Shown here in pieces: positions 26,120 through 40,300 of a stretch of 64,000 bases of DNA. The DNA is from Echinarachnius parma. Lineage: Eukaryota; Echinodermata; Echinoidea; Clypeasteroida; Echinarachniidae. Location of the stretch: positions 62,001-126,000 of the forward strand of contig JBAMJV010008313.1 of assembly GCA_037951105.1 (NCBI GenBank). The letters run 5' to 3'. How positions within the stretch are numbered: position 1 is the stretch's first letter; each line of letters starts with the position of its first letter. Both the position numbers and the translations under genes were made by a program. Below the pieces are notes generated by a model. The model ran no database searches. It was not told the origin of the DNA and was given only the letters and a program-made list of their open reading frames with translations.

Positions 26120-27030
26120 TACGAACAGGATTATTGATTAATTGTGAAGAGTTTTAATGCATGTTCCCTTCCACAATCACATCCTCTCATATAAAAACAT
26201 ACATGACACAGCCATACATTTGCCCACAAGTTGATGCTGTGTTTCTTGTGAACTTGATCCCTCTAAGTCCCTCCTTAATGGGATAAGAAATGAATTATTG
26301 ATTAATTGTGAAGGGCTTTAATGCACATTCCTTCCACTTAATACCCACCCATACATGATTGTGGCTCAAACATGACACTACCTTTACATATTTATCAGTT
26401 TTATAGATTTCTTGAAGATCGAACCTGTTCCTTCTACCTCTAAGTAAGTCCCTCCTTAATCGACTAGGAAAGGGATTATTGATTCACTGTGAAGAGTTTT
26501 AATGCATGTTCTTTTCCACTTTAATATAAACATGGAATCAAAAAAAGGGTACCACCACTCAAAAAGAATATTCTTATTATATATAAAAGGTAATATTTTT
26601 ATGTCCATTCCACCAAAAAGTTCAGAAAAATTATATAATTGGAAAACGCATCACCATACTACAACATGTGTTCATGGGTCTGCATACGAAGACTTTTTTT
26701 GTCTAGGATGAACGCATCGTCCGTGATTCTACTGTCTCAAAACTTACGCGTGAATACAATTGGCGCCACTCGAAGACGTTTAGCGCATACGGAACCATGA
26801 GGCCATAATGGTTCCGTAAGTGGTGGTAATTAATTGCACTGTTTAAGAATTACACAACCCTTTGGAAAGTGCTGAGCATAGATATAATTTGATATCACAC
26901 AACGGTATCAAAACATATAATTATGTGTGGTTCTTTGCCTGGTGGTCCCCTTTATCCTATTAAAAGGTTTTAACATTTCCCCCAGTAGATAACACCTGAT
27001 CCCTCCAAGTCCCTCATTAATCGGTTGTTC
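26120..27030 (+). repeat. tandem repeat, unit about 165-180 bp
   Basis: A block containing ATTATTGATT(A/C)A and GAAG(A/G)G(T/C)TTTAATGCA recurs near 26128, 26293 and 26475. A companion block AAGTCCCTC(C/A)TTAATSG recurs near 26265, 26450 and 27008. The third unit is split by the MITE at 26546-26951. Confidence 0.65.
26546..26951. mobile_element. MITE with AGGGTACC ends, copy 2
   Basis: The same termini and collinear interior as 24963-25390, with many substitutions and small indels. Flanks do not show a clean TTAA here. Confidence 0.65.
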
Positions 27031-28839
27031 AATGGCAGAAATTCAGATGACAAATTTGACTAATCAATGCAAATTTCATAAATGATCTCACTGAAAAATT
27101 GTTCAACTACAAGAGAAAAATCAAAATTTGCATCTATAGGCAAGTCATTTTTCTGTTGGGGCAAGTAAAATGAGAAGATTTATGATTTTACTTGCGTGAA
27201 GGGGCCAGTACATCTGAAAAGTAAGTGTAGAGGCTTGGCTAGATGGTTTAGAAGCATAAGTTAGATCAACTTAATTTAAAACCTGGATATGAGTCACAAT
27301 TTCGCTTATTTAATCACTTAATTATTATTATTAGATCATATTCTTTACAAAAGTACATGGCAAGTATTACATAATTCTGAGATCATTTTTATCTATATTC
27401 TGTTATAAAACTTCCAGAAAAAATATCTCAAAATATCTCATAATGTCTAAAAAAAAATACTATGTCTACATCTATAGTAGATCATATTATAGGTAAAAGT
27501 TCTGCTCGCGCTTTGCGTGCTACTACGATTTGGCGTCCTTGGAGACGCCTTTTGTATTTGTTGATGCATAATTATAAATTAAAATGAGTCAGTTTGACAA
27601 AGGCCTATGGCTGAAATATTACCGGGTAAAAAATTCATGGAGTATTAACTTTCGTTGTTTTCTTATATAGTAGATCATAGTTTCTCTGTCAACATACAAG
27701 AGCTCTCATGTAAAATCCGACCTCGGTTATCTGGCCATCATTTATGATCAAACCCGTTATGTTCGCTATTTTTTGTTTGTTTTTTTACTTCACGTACACC
27801 TTAAAATGTTTCTCGAACCTCAGTCAAAACTCAAAAGTCATGAAATGTAAGTTTACACAAAACTTGTGCGATGTATGTTAGGTGTTACACAAAACTTGAC
27901 TAATTTACAATTGGTACATGGCTAACATGGCTATCACATGCTGATGTGAATTGGATGTGCTTGCCTTCGTCACTGAACGTGTTGCTGCATGCTATGATTA
28001 TGAACAAAATGTTGAACATGCGATGTTTTGAATGTTTGTTGAATGTGCGTTGCACGCTCATCACGTCACACATCAATTGCCCATCCACCCATACATTATC
28101 ATAATCATGAGCTAGTAAATAGGCATCAAAATTAGTGATTGATTTTCTGACAAATCATCAAATGATCACATTTCACAGCACAAACAAAACAGATAAAGTG
28201 GTCTTCCTTTGTGTTAGAGGAAATCTGAATTAAGTTGATTCATCATCGGAGATGTAGGTCTCATACAATTACAAACATTCCTCTGTCCTCTGCCCTATTC
28301 CCAACCTGATCTTGATTCTATTCATGGATATTTCAGCCGTCCCGGTCCCTGAACCGATTTTGATCAAACAAAGTTAATTTTGTCATTAAATTGTGTGCTC
28401 TTCCAAATTTTACACTCCAAATTTTACACTCTTTTTTACACAATTTTGTATGAAAGATGGTTGAAACCAATGACATGTCAATGATCTTTTAGAGAACGCC
28501 AACTTGTGTTTTTACGGCCATTTTCAAATGATAACCAGGTTTTTACTTAGTTGTTTGTAATTTTCTATACCTTTCGAGCATGGTGGAGATATAACTATTA
28601 GTTTGTACTGTAATGGTGCAGGTTTTGGTTAATACAAATCAGTTTGACAAATGAAAAAAAAATGTACTTTAAAGTTTAACAAATGAACAAAAATTTAAAA
28701 AACAAGTGAGAGTGGAGACTGTGTCCGTGCAGGCATTAGAGAGTAATTTACCCATCTACTCACACTTGTCAGGATATCATTAACTAAATTTAATTTACCT
28801 GGCTCCTGAAATATCTTCTGAATATGAATGATTGTCAGT
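27031..28839. other. intergenic, dispersed repeats, no gene
   Basis: Bases about 28440-28635 (TATGAAAGATGGTTGAAACC through GCAGGTTTTGGTTA) are a copy of the sequence at about 59735-59955. No coding exon is recognised. Confidence 0.45.
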
Positions 28840-29640
28840 GTTTCGAACTGATCAGTTTGATCAGCTGGCGATGGCTTCAGACGTCAGTCCGGGTACCGGA
28901 GAGTTGTGGGTCAAGGCGCAGGCAAAGAGCGCCTAGCCTACTGCTGCGATGATTCTGAGTGAGTGTTAGTGAATTTCCAATATCGAGATCCGAGACAACA
29001 CCAACGGTACTGGTGTGAACAATTCTTGACTCTTTAATGATTTTAAAGTCTCAAACTCCACGATGCATGAAACTTGTTAAAAACTCCAGGGAAATAGCTT
29101 CTGCTTTGTGGAATTTGTAGCTGGATTCGATGGCGCTCAAGCCTCCAACTTCGTCGGATATGCGAGTACGTACCGTACGCTCCTTGCGAATTGCATGCGC
29201 GCACTGTATGTTTTTTCGCACACAAACGAACCGTAAAGGTACCGTACCACACGGTCGCAGCTAGCTAGGTAGCGATAGAAGGGTCATTTGATGAGAAGCC
29301 AGCGGGCTGCGCCTGGCTGCAATGACCGGTACGGTAGCGCTGGCCGACTCACACTGCACAGAGCATGATCAAAAGTCTGTGGTCTAGGCAATTAAAGTTG
29401 AGAGCAAATTAAATTGATTTACCGAGTTAATGCTTACCATGTGATGATTCTAAATATTTATGTTGAAATATTCTATAATTTTGTGGAATTTATCAAAGTG
29501 TAAATATAGTTTAAACTTCAAAAATATTTCCAATTAAAATTATATTTTGATTGGCAACAAAGATGGCAGCGCCCTGTGCACATTGACATTGTGTATCATG
29601 TGCATGTGGTGGAAGATTTGGACCCTCTTTCAATGAACTT
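28840..29640. promoter_or_regulatory. CpG-rich patch, possible TRMT1 promoter
   Basis: CpG and GTACCGTACG words are much denser here than in the flanks. CAAAGATGGC at 29558-29567 resembles a YY1 site, which often overlaps start sites of housekeeping genes, and an inverted CCAAT box (ATTGG) lies just before it. A plausible 3' splice site (TTTTTGCAG, ending 31260) could join a leader from here to the first TRMT1 coding exon. No direct evidence of a transcription start. Confidence 0.3.
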
Positions 29641-31398
29641 CGTCTTCGACTTCGTACATCTGTTACGACATCCCGTATCCTTTTCTTCTGTGGTTATGTG
29701 TGTGTGTGTGGGGGGGGGGGGGGGGGGTATACAATGTGTTTGATTTGAAGTATTAATAAATATCCACTGAAAGTGAAATGCTGAACTTGTCTTGAAATTG
29801 TATTAAAGTTTTAAACTACTATTACTAGTATGGTATTGGGTCCTATTACCGGATACCATTTCTTTATGCCATGAAAACGATCAACATGAAGAACAGAGAT
29901 TTGAATAAACCACAAATAAGTGATCTATATATTCTCAAGATAAAGAATTGATAACTTATTTCGTAGAAAAAAGCGGCAAACTTACGCAAATTGAACTTTT
30001 ACGGCACCCTTTCAAGAAAGCAGAATTTTTTGTAGCGCACAAACCGGGTTGTATTAACCGGACGCACCAAACGTGAATGTTTTGCATGGGAATGTCATTG
30101 ACATGCGCGCTGCCACTGGTGCGCGGCAAAACGTGCGTATAACGCCTCGGGGCGCTTATTTTCTTTGAGAAATGGTGGAAAATGTTTGCTAAACATCCAT
30201 TTATTATCCTCCGTTAATGCCGACTTTCAAATTCAACTTTCAAAATTCGAACGTTTTTCCTATTGGAATTTGCATGTACGGTAATACAACCCGTTCGGTA
30301 TTGCAACCCCTTGCTATACTTTTATTTATTAAGACTAGTCAGTAAAAAGACTTAGTCTGATTCTGAATTCAATTTAGTTGATCACAGATCAGTGAGAAAT
30401 AATACTGAGTTAGTGTAAGTTTAATACTATTGTATGGTCAGGGCATCGCATCTAAGTTTGCGCGGCATTCAAGTGCGCACGGCATTCCTAATTGACTTTG
30501 CGCGTGCTTGAAAATGCTTGTAAACTATGGTCTATGCTGTAAAATGCATAAAAGAAAGCTTGCGCGCGAACTTCGATCCGATGCCCCTTTCTTTTTACCG
30601 ATTAAAATGAAAGGGTTTCGAAAACCGGACTAAATATAGATCGAATACATTATTGAGCAATCACAAACTAAGTCAAAACGAAAACATGTTCATTATTATG
30701 GCTGCTACAAAATATTCTGAATAACCTGGTATGAGAATCATAATTAACATCGGGGTATTTCTTTCCAAAATGTTGCGTTAAAAGTTATGTGTGCGAACTT
30801 CGATGCCCCCATCATACATGAAGTAAGTTAGATTGTCACTTGTGTCTGATTTTGAATTTGAGTTTGAGTTTGACTGACTGCATCAATGTTTGAGTCTGAG
30901 ACACCTATTTCTGTATTTTGTATTTGTATACATTTTTGTGTCATCACGTAATGCATACCTTGACCTTGCAACTGTAACTGTAAGGCACTAGTTTCAATTT
31001 GGAGAGTTTTTAAAGAGGCAAGACTTCGCCTCATCAAAATTAAATAATTGCTAAAATGTTTACAAATTAAAAAAACATTACGTCAAACAGTTTACAAATG
31101 TTTACACTAATACAGATAAATAGAGTCAACAACACTCGCAACTAGCATGCATTTGCAATTTTGCATGTCATGGAACTTTTTTTAGTTTAATAAAATTTAT
31201 TAGATCAATCAAAAACTTATTGCATCTTGCTGTAATGTTTTGTCTTTTTGCATTTTTGCAGGCCTACGGACCTATACAAATATATAAATATGAACCTGTA
31301 TTTTGAAACCTTAACATAAATATCAAATCTTCAGCATTCATTGTTAAATCGTAGCATGCAGCCAAGCATTTCTATGGTGATGTTTAGATCAGCAGGAC
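29641..31398. other. intergenic or 5' leader intron
   Basis: Contains a GT repeat followed by a G run (about 29698-29727). No coding exon seen before 31399. Confidence 0.4.
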
Positions 31399-34300
31399 AT
31401 GATCAGATTTAAGTTACTGCAGAGACTGATCAGTTTCCCAGCTTCATACGGACAGCACTTCAGAAACATTTCTCCCATATCCGCTTGTAAAGTTCTTCAA
31501 AAGGTAAATTGGTTATTGAAGGCTCTGCATTAAACAAATGTAAAATGTATGTTTTCAGTTCAATATATCTTACTCCTTATAGCCCCCCCCCCCCCCCACA
31601 TTGTTGAGAATTGCACAGAATTTCTCACATCTCAAATGTGCAGACATTACTTTTTTATCAGAGGAAGGATGGGGGGGGGGGAGGGGGAGGGAAACAATTC
31701 TTCACCTCTCCCTGAAGCCTGAACAAAATAATTCATTCACAAATCCACATCAATGTTCATGGCTGGTAAATTAAATTCCTAAAAGTTTTTAGATTAATTA
31801 GTTCGCATCAATAGCCAATTTGAAATTTAATTTCTTATATTATTATTGTTTGAGCAAGATCTGTCTCTGAATGTTAAGTCAAACGTCTTCTTTTCTCCTT
31901 GCATATATGATCCTTATAAATAGAGATTGTTGCATGCAAGTAGTCAAGCGTATCTACCCAACATGGCTGATGAGGAGGATAAGGCAAGCGAGCCGGCTAT
32001 CGTTGAGGAAGGCAAGGCAAAGATCGTCTTCCCAAATCCCAATGAAGTGTTCTACAATCCAGCACAAGTGGTCAACAGAGATCTCAGGTAAACCAGGGCT
32101 TAAAAGATATTGGCCCAGATTCACAATGAAGGTTTGTACAAACCATGGTTTATCCATGGTCTACATCTATGGAGTGCCATTTGTAAACTGATGGAGAAAG
32201 AATGTAAACTCCTTACTTGTTAACAATGTTGATGGTACACATTTACAAAATGCACCAAATAAATGTTTGTCTTCTCACATGGTGAAATTTGCTGGTTAGC
32301 AAGCACTAACAGTCATATCATTAGAAATTAGAAATTGTTTTATTTGTATACGAGCAGCACTCCATAGATGTAGACCATGGATAAAGTTTAAACCATGGTT
32401 TGTACAAACCTCCTACAAACCTGCTTTGTGAATCCGGGTCCGGCCACATATTATCGTTTTGCAAGCACCCTCAAGTTCAGTAAAACATTCCGTAAACCAC
32501 AGGGATACTACGTATATCAAGTTATTGGAAGTTCACAGTGATAATAAGGATTAAAAAGATGCAATAAAATCAATCCCTTTGTAGTCTAACTCTCAGACTC
32601 AGTCTTATTTCCTTTCTATTCTGAATCTATGTTTTATGGATAATTTTTTTATCATTTAACCAAGTTAAAAGACAAATCACGATGTTATATATCACATATC
32701 TGTTTGGTGTGTAAACAAAATATACAATAAATGATATCTGCAGTTGCCAGATTAATTCAGCAGTTGTAACGGTTGTTAAATATTTTGAACTTTAAAATTG
32801 AATATATGTATATTAATATAAGCCCCCAGGTGCCCCCACCCGAAAAAAGTATGAAAAGTCAAGGCCATCACAAAACAAAATTAGTGGCCTTGGTCATTGG
32901 ATCATATGCCCCCATGTTCTGATAGTAGAACTAATCCAGCTAGTTGCGACATCATTGATAAAAGGGTATCTAACCTTGGGTTCGTGAGAGAAATTGAATT
33001 GTCATTTCTTTTCTTTCTCTTTTTCACAGCCTTGCTGTACTTGGATTGTATGCAGAGGACTTTGTGAAAGACAAAGGAATAAAGTGTAAGAAAGTGTACC
33101 TAATATCACATAATACCACTACCAGAAAGACAATTGGATTTGAATAAAAACAAAACAACTACAGTGAAACCTCGTTATAATGAACACATTTGGTCTATTA
33201 CCTTTTTACCTCGTATCAGATATATTTTGTTGTATCGGGGCTTAAAAACAATAAAATTACATTGAAAATGGACATGTTAGCCTCTAAAATGTGAACAATC
33301 TTGAATTAACTAGCCCAGCTGGGCCACAAAGAAAATGAAGTAAATTTCTTGCATTACATTTATTATATTACTTCATTCAGATTCATTTTTTCAAATATTT
33401 TCAAAGATTCAATAACAAAAAGTCAAAAAGATAAACTTCTTTAAAAAATAAGTTTCAATTATAATGGCATGTTTTTTTTTTTTTTTTTTTTTTTTTAATA
33501 TTCATTATTAATTTTCCTTTCCAGTGTCTTACCAGTATCTAGAAGATGGAGAAGGAGAAACTGCTAAAGTGCCCGATGAAGCAGAAAAGATGGAAACATC
33601 TCAAGAAAGAATGTATCACCCTGGACAGAAATGTGAGGTAAGCTCACATAAACTACATTTATTTTTGTTACCAAGACAAACTACTGAATCAGCTGGATGT
33701 TGTGATTGATGTTCGGTCGATTTTAAAGACTTTTAAGATTTATAATCTTCAAGTTCAAGCATCTCAATTTAAAGTAAGGCATGACATTGACATGTGTTTG
33801 TGTTCTTGTCCAAATCGTATCACCTTCAATGATAGAAATTAACCCTTTCCCTTGGGTGGCCCAGGCGAGTAAAATAAAGATTTCTCAAGTTTAAGTGGCC
33901 CAAATACTTAATGTGATGGCCCCAAACAAATAAATAATCCATTAAAAAGTCTTGTTATATTTCGATTGCCCATTCAGGCAAGTCAAATTAGGATGTACAT
34001 GAAATTTAGGTGGCCCAGAGCCAGCGAGCCTGTGCCAATTTTGACAACCTTGGATTTTGCATAATGTTCGTAATTGTTTATGACCTTTGTATCATTCCGC
34101 AGGAGGGCATCACATTCTTGGAGGCTCTATCCGCCTCTGGGCTGAGGTCCGTCAGGATTGCCAAGGAAGTCCCGGGAATCAAGAGAGTGGTAGCAAACGA
34201 CTTCTCAGAGGAGGCCGTCAGGGACATAGAGAGGAATGTGCAGTTCAACAACGTAGGAGAACTGGTAGAGCCCAGTCAATGTGATGCCTCGTAAGTAGGG

Positions 34301-37300
34301 AATACATTAGACAACTGTTGGAATGTAGGTCTGTGTTCGTGATCATCACAACTAGAAAATTGCTAATATCTAGTATAAAACAGTGATGCATAATGATAGA
34401 CCAGAATTAATTTATGGAAGTACTCCTTGTTGATAACTCCTATCTATTGACCTAGATACTTTTATTTCAGAGTTGAATGGCATATATAACTGAGTATTTC
34501 ACTCTCTTATAGAATGTTAGCATTTTATCAATATCTCTGTTTTTGTCGAGCCCACCGAGGTGGAGGTAGACTAAGGGATCCAAATTACATCCGTCTGTCC
34601 GTCCGTCGGTCCGTCCGTGACGCTTACAACAAAAATTTGAATAACTTTCTAACCCTGCATCTGTGTGTAACCAAACTTGATTGGTAGATGCCCTACATTG
34701 GCCTCCATGATTTCTTGGGGTCAAAGGTCAAATGAGGGTCATTGTGAAATTTTACCTGCAAGAGTCTATTAGGGTTGATAACTTTCCAACCCTGCATCCG
34801 TTTGTAACGTACCAAACTTGATTGGTAGGTGCCCTATATTGGCCTCCATGATATTCTGGGGTCAAAGGTCACATAAGTAGGTCAAAGGTCAAATGAGGGT
34901 CATTGTGAAATTATACCTGCAAGAGTCTATTAGGGTTGATAACTTTCCAACCCTGCATCCGTTTGTAACGTACCAAACTTGATTGGTAGGTGCCCTATAT
35001 TGGCCTCCATGATATACTGGGGTCAAAGGTCACATAAGTAGGTCAAAGGTCAAATGAGGGTCAATTGCGCGCAAGTGGGCAAGACACTTTATGGCTATCG
35101 CCTTGTTTCTGATTTGGTTCTTCTCTTGTTTATCTAGGTTGTTGATGTACCAGCATCGGTTCAAGGATTCCTTCAACGTGGTAGACCTGGATCCCTATGG
35201 CAGTGCAGCTCAGTTCTTGGATCCAGCCGTCCAGGCCGTCAGGAATGGTGGACTTCTGTGTGTGACTTGTACGGACATGGCTGTTCTGTGCGGGAACCAT
35301 GGACACGCTTGCTTTGCCAAATACGGAGCCATGGCTCTGCGATCAAAGTACTGTCTTGAAATGGTAAGTCTGCACTCTTCTATTCCCTATATAGGATGCT
35401 GAACTATTCTTTGTATTAAATGCTTACTGGCACAGCTGTACAATTAGGGATATGTATGCTTTGGAAAGTAGTGAGCTACATGTATGGCTCTGCATAAGGA
35501 GCCCATTAAGTGATAACTTTCAAAGACAAATAACTTATTGAGACGTTCTGTTGATGTGTAGATTCATGGTAGCATATTAAGCTGATAATTAGGAAGTAAC
35601 AATTTGAGGAGGCTATTCTTAAAATAGTAAGGGTTCTAAGTATGTTGGGGTTCTCTGTGTGAAATTTGCACTTTATTATCACCCGTCCAGGCTTTGTAGA
35701 AGGTTCCATATCTCACAGAGACCTAAGCCAAGGCTCGACACTCACGGTGGCCCGATGGCCCGGGGCGAGTAAAAACAGCTGCCGGGCCAGCATATTCTAA
35801 AAATAAGTAATCTGGCTGGCCCGATCGGGCCGCTAAATATTCTGTTCAGCTACGAGTGAAAATGTCATTCATGTTTTGTATTACATCGCACATGTTTTTA
35901 CTGCATTCGCACTACCAAAATCGGGGAAACAATTAATACAAAAAGTCGGGAGCGCATATCAAAACACTCTCTTCAATTATCTACTTCAAAAACAAAATGC
36001 TGTTAGTTTTAGCAAACACACACCTTCCCTGGGAGTCTTTGCAACACGTAGAATAGAGGGAGGGTGTGCGTATCAGCGAAGCCCCTTCAACACATGCCCA
36101 GCTACCTGCTTTGCCCGCAATGGCTTTGAAAAAGGGATCAAGGAAAGGATCGAAAAATCACATTTGGGAGAAATGAATGGACACCAAAATGATATATATC
36201 CATACCAAATATATCAAGCTTATATTTCATAGGTATGTTTGCATTTCATAATGTCTTTTTGTGACATTTCACATCGTGATTCTGAGAATTTTCGGCAAAT
36301 TAAATCCACAGAACGAGGCTCCCGCTGGCAAGGTACTATGCCAGGAGTTGTGGCCGGCGAATGGGCTAGCTGTGGTGTCATCCATGGTGATTGAATTTGA
36401 GTTTGAACTTCGATTGAAATCACTTATCCAGTTTTTATTTCAACATCCATAACTTATTTCTATCACACCTTTCTTTGCAATAAGTACATCCTTGTATTTC
36501 CCTCTATTTGTTTAGCTTTGTTTATCCTGTGAATTTATTTTTATTATCAAGATTTCAATCCATATTCATGATAATTGTCTTGTTCTTTTTCTCAGCGTAG
36601 ATTTCATCAACTTCTAACAATTTGTTTGTTTCTGGTTATTGTTGTCTTTGTCGCTGTGTATTGCTTGCTGTCTTTAATCTCATTATGATGCTAATTCCTC
36701 TGAGATATTTACTTTCCATCATCATTATCATCATGATCATATCATTCAAGCGAATTTGTTATTTTTGTTCTCATCGTAGATTTGGGAGTAGCTCAAGATA
36801 GAATGTATCATAAACTAGTTCTAAAGACCTTTTCTGGCTATTGTAGTATTGTCTTTCTCTAATCCAATCTTTGCTTGCTTTTCCTTTTTGCCTCTTTCTT
36901 TTCTTATAATGATGTTGATTCCTTTTAGATTATGACTTCTATTTAATCTTCCTTCATACTTGTCTTCTTGTCAAAATATCAAACTTTCAAATGTAAAATA
37001 AACTAAAAATGGTAAAAAGTAAACAGGAAAAATATGAAAACAGGCAGTTCGCATTTATGTAACAGACTTGAATTAAGTTGTAAAGAAGTGCCTTGTGAAT
37101 GCTTGGACGTGTAGATTGTAGGACTCTTTGGGAAAGGGAATTATAATTTTCCTTGTATATTTCTTTAAATTCTTATATGAAGAAATAAACAGACATAGAC
37201 ACAAGTCATAGATCATAGTATTTGTTTAATTTTATTTCAAGTATATTTCATTTACCTCACAAAGAAGTAAATTTAGATAACTGTTGTGAGTTCATGACTT

Positions 37301-40300
37301 ACATAAATCAACATACACGAAACTGTAAACATAAAGGAAGAGAGAAAGAAAAGTAGGCTTCCACAATAAGTTCATTACTACACAGATGTACTAAAACAAA
37401 TGACAAACTTTACAAAGACTTTGCAAGTGGTTAAATTAGAATAAAATATTTAACAACTTCATATTTGCAGGAAAACATAATATCGACCCCCTTTTTAAGA
37501 AAGTAAATGTTTTAATGTTTTTCTTTGTTTTTTCGGGCCAGTAAAATTATTTTCGGGCCAGTAAAATTTGAAAATTGAAGAATCTACTGGCCCGATAGGG
37601 CCAGTAAAAAAAAATGTGAGTGTGGAGCCCTGCCTAAGCAAATCAATGCAATTGGAACATACTTCCAGTAATGTGTTTTTCTATGACAAAATCTTACAGA
37701 AATGTCTTTTTAACACATTGCTTACAGGAACCTGGTGGGTTGCGTACAAAGTCTATGGGATTTCAGAACCTCGAAGGGAAAGGGTTAACCCAAACCTCCA
37801 CACTAACATTTTGTTCTACTTGCCCGTTCGGGCAAGCAGAATCATGACTTTTCAACTTTTACTTGCCCAAACAGAAAACTTACTTGCCAGCTTACTTATA
37901 GGTGAGATTTACTCGTACAGAATTACAGTATTCTCTCCTAGTTGAGCAAAAATTCAGTTGCCCTGTCAGGCAACCAAACTAGACCATTTATGAAATTTTA
38001 CTTGCCAAACATCAGTTTTTACTTGCCCTGGGCAACAGGGCAAGTGCTAGTGTCGAGCCCTGGTTAACCCATTGCTTACAGGAACATGGTGGGCTATGTA
38101 CTCTACAACGTTCATGGGTATTTCCGATTCTGGAAGGGATCAGATTAATATAGTGTAACTGTCTTTTCATCTTCCCCGTTCCAGGCACTACGGATTGTTC
38201 TGCAGTGCATAGAGACCCAGGCGAATCGCTACAACCGCTACATCGTTCCAGTCCTGTCCGTTGCTCTGGACTTCTATGTCAGGCTGTTTGTCCGAGTCCA
38301 TGTCAGCCAATCCAAAGTCAAATATTCACCAAGGTGAGATGCAGAGCTTTGATTCTTTTGGGTGGGGTACGGTCTCTATGCTAATCCCTGGAAGCAAATG
38401 ATTGAACGATGAAAATAAAGTCTCTATAATCGCTAATCTTTATAATCTTGTCAGTTGCTGTGGACTTCCATGTCAGGCTGTTTGTCCGAGTCCATGACCC
38501 CGTTGCAGAAAGATTTGCAATCGATTGTAAAGTTGCAATTAATTGCAAGTCAGAAAATATGCTCATTTGAACCAATCAGATTTGCGCATTTAGTCAGTAG
38601 ATCTGACTTGCAATTAATTGTAATGTTACAATCGATTGCATCTCTTTCTGCAACGGGGCCCAGGTCAGCCGATCCAAAGTCAAATATTCACTTAGGTGAA
38701 TCTCTGATTCTTTAGGGTTGGATTCTATTTGTGATGTATTGCATTATTCTATGATTCTCTTGGATTCACTATAAAATATTGATGCCACTTGCAAAACTAG
38801 ATGATTAAATAATTAATGTACAGAAATATTACTGTTCATTACACCTCCAGTATAAATGAATGTGGTTAAGCATGGTATATGTTTTTAATGGTACAGACGT
38901 ACAGTGTGAAGTGGAAAATTGTAATAATTTATTTGCATACTAATTTTATTTATATGTTGGTTTCTTTAATCATTCTCTTACAGCAAAAAAGCCCTGATAT
39001 ATCACTGCAGTGGATGTGGAAGCTACACCTTGCAAAAACTTGGAAAAGTAACTTTCAAAGACGGGTAAGATTTCAAACTTTCAATATCTTTTCTAATGAA
39101 AACAAATTATAATATTAGATTAAACTTTTTTTTCTTTCTAGTTCCAGATTTTGAATTATTAGTTTCTGTCTGTTTGATGATTAAAAAGTAATATACAGTA
39201 TTCATGTAAACAGAAAAAGAACTGAGTGAAACTTTCCACACTATTGATATCAGACCCTGGAAATGGACATATATATTTTGTCAGTTGATAACAAGTATTA
39301 TTTATTCAAAATTTACCTGATGTTTTCTGATGTGCTATGTACAAAGTCTATGGGGATTTCACAATCTTGAATGGGGGGGGGGGGGTATTTTTGTTACAAT
39401 AATAATAATGTATGCAGTTCATGATGTGATGAGTGGTATGTATTTCTGTAGCCTACTAAGCCTGTATCCTTTGACTGATATTTACTTTGCACACACTGAT
39501 TCTTGTAATGTGAAAACTAAGGCTGAGTCGGTTTGGTCGGTCACACCGGATTCCGACCGTCACCATCGGGTCCCGGTTTCGTTTTTTCGGAACCGGTGCC
39601 CGAATTTTTTTGTTTGTTTTTGTTTTTTATAAAATATCCGTGATGACTCATGCCTAGTGAAAACTGTCCCTTATTCATACCTCCTTTTCCTCTCAGCAAC
39701 CCAAATCCCAACTTCCAGCCAGCAACAGGACCCCCTGTGGATCAACGCTGTGAGCATTGTGGCTCTGTCTTCCACGTAAGTTGTACACACACACAAAAAA
39801 ATAGAAAAACACATTTTGTGAAATAAGAAGTAAAAACACATTTTGTGAAAAACAAAAATAAAGACACATTTTCTTAATCATACATTGTTGACCTCATCCA
39901 AACCAAACTCACTTTTTATAAGCCAAATAAATGTTTGCTAAGTTAGAGGTCTTTTATTATGCCTCCGTAACGAAGTTGCCAGAGGCATTATGTTTTCGGG
40001 TTGTCCGTTCGTCCGTACATACGTACGTCCGTCCGTCCGTCCGTCCGTCCGTCCGTATACATTTTGTCCGTACGTCTCGTTATCGTGATCGCGTTATCTC
40101 AAGAATGGATTGACGGATGTTGACCAAACTTGGTACATGTATGTATCTTGGGGAGCCAATGAACTGATTAGATTTTGGGGTCATGACGTCAAAGGTCACA
40201 GGGCTCATTATATATGCAAAAATAGCTTGTGATCGCATTATCTCAAGAACCGATTGACAGATTCTGCCCAAACTTGGTACATGTATGTATCTTGGGGAGC

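Noticed and set aside
28871-28933. Short plus-strand ORF starting MASDVSPGTGELW in a CpG-rich patch
   Set aside because: Only about 20 codons with no convincing donor site or family match. Could be a leader exon but not supportable.
35876-36232. 118-codon ORF in the hAT-like element as a transposase remnant
   Set aside because: I see no RNase-H-like or dimerisation motif of hAT proteins; it is low-complexity and unmatched.
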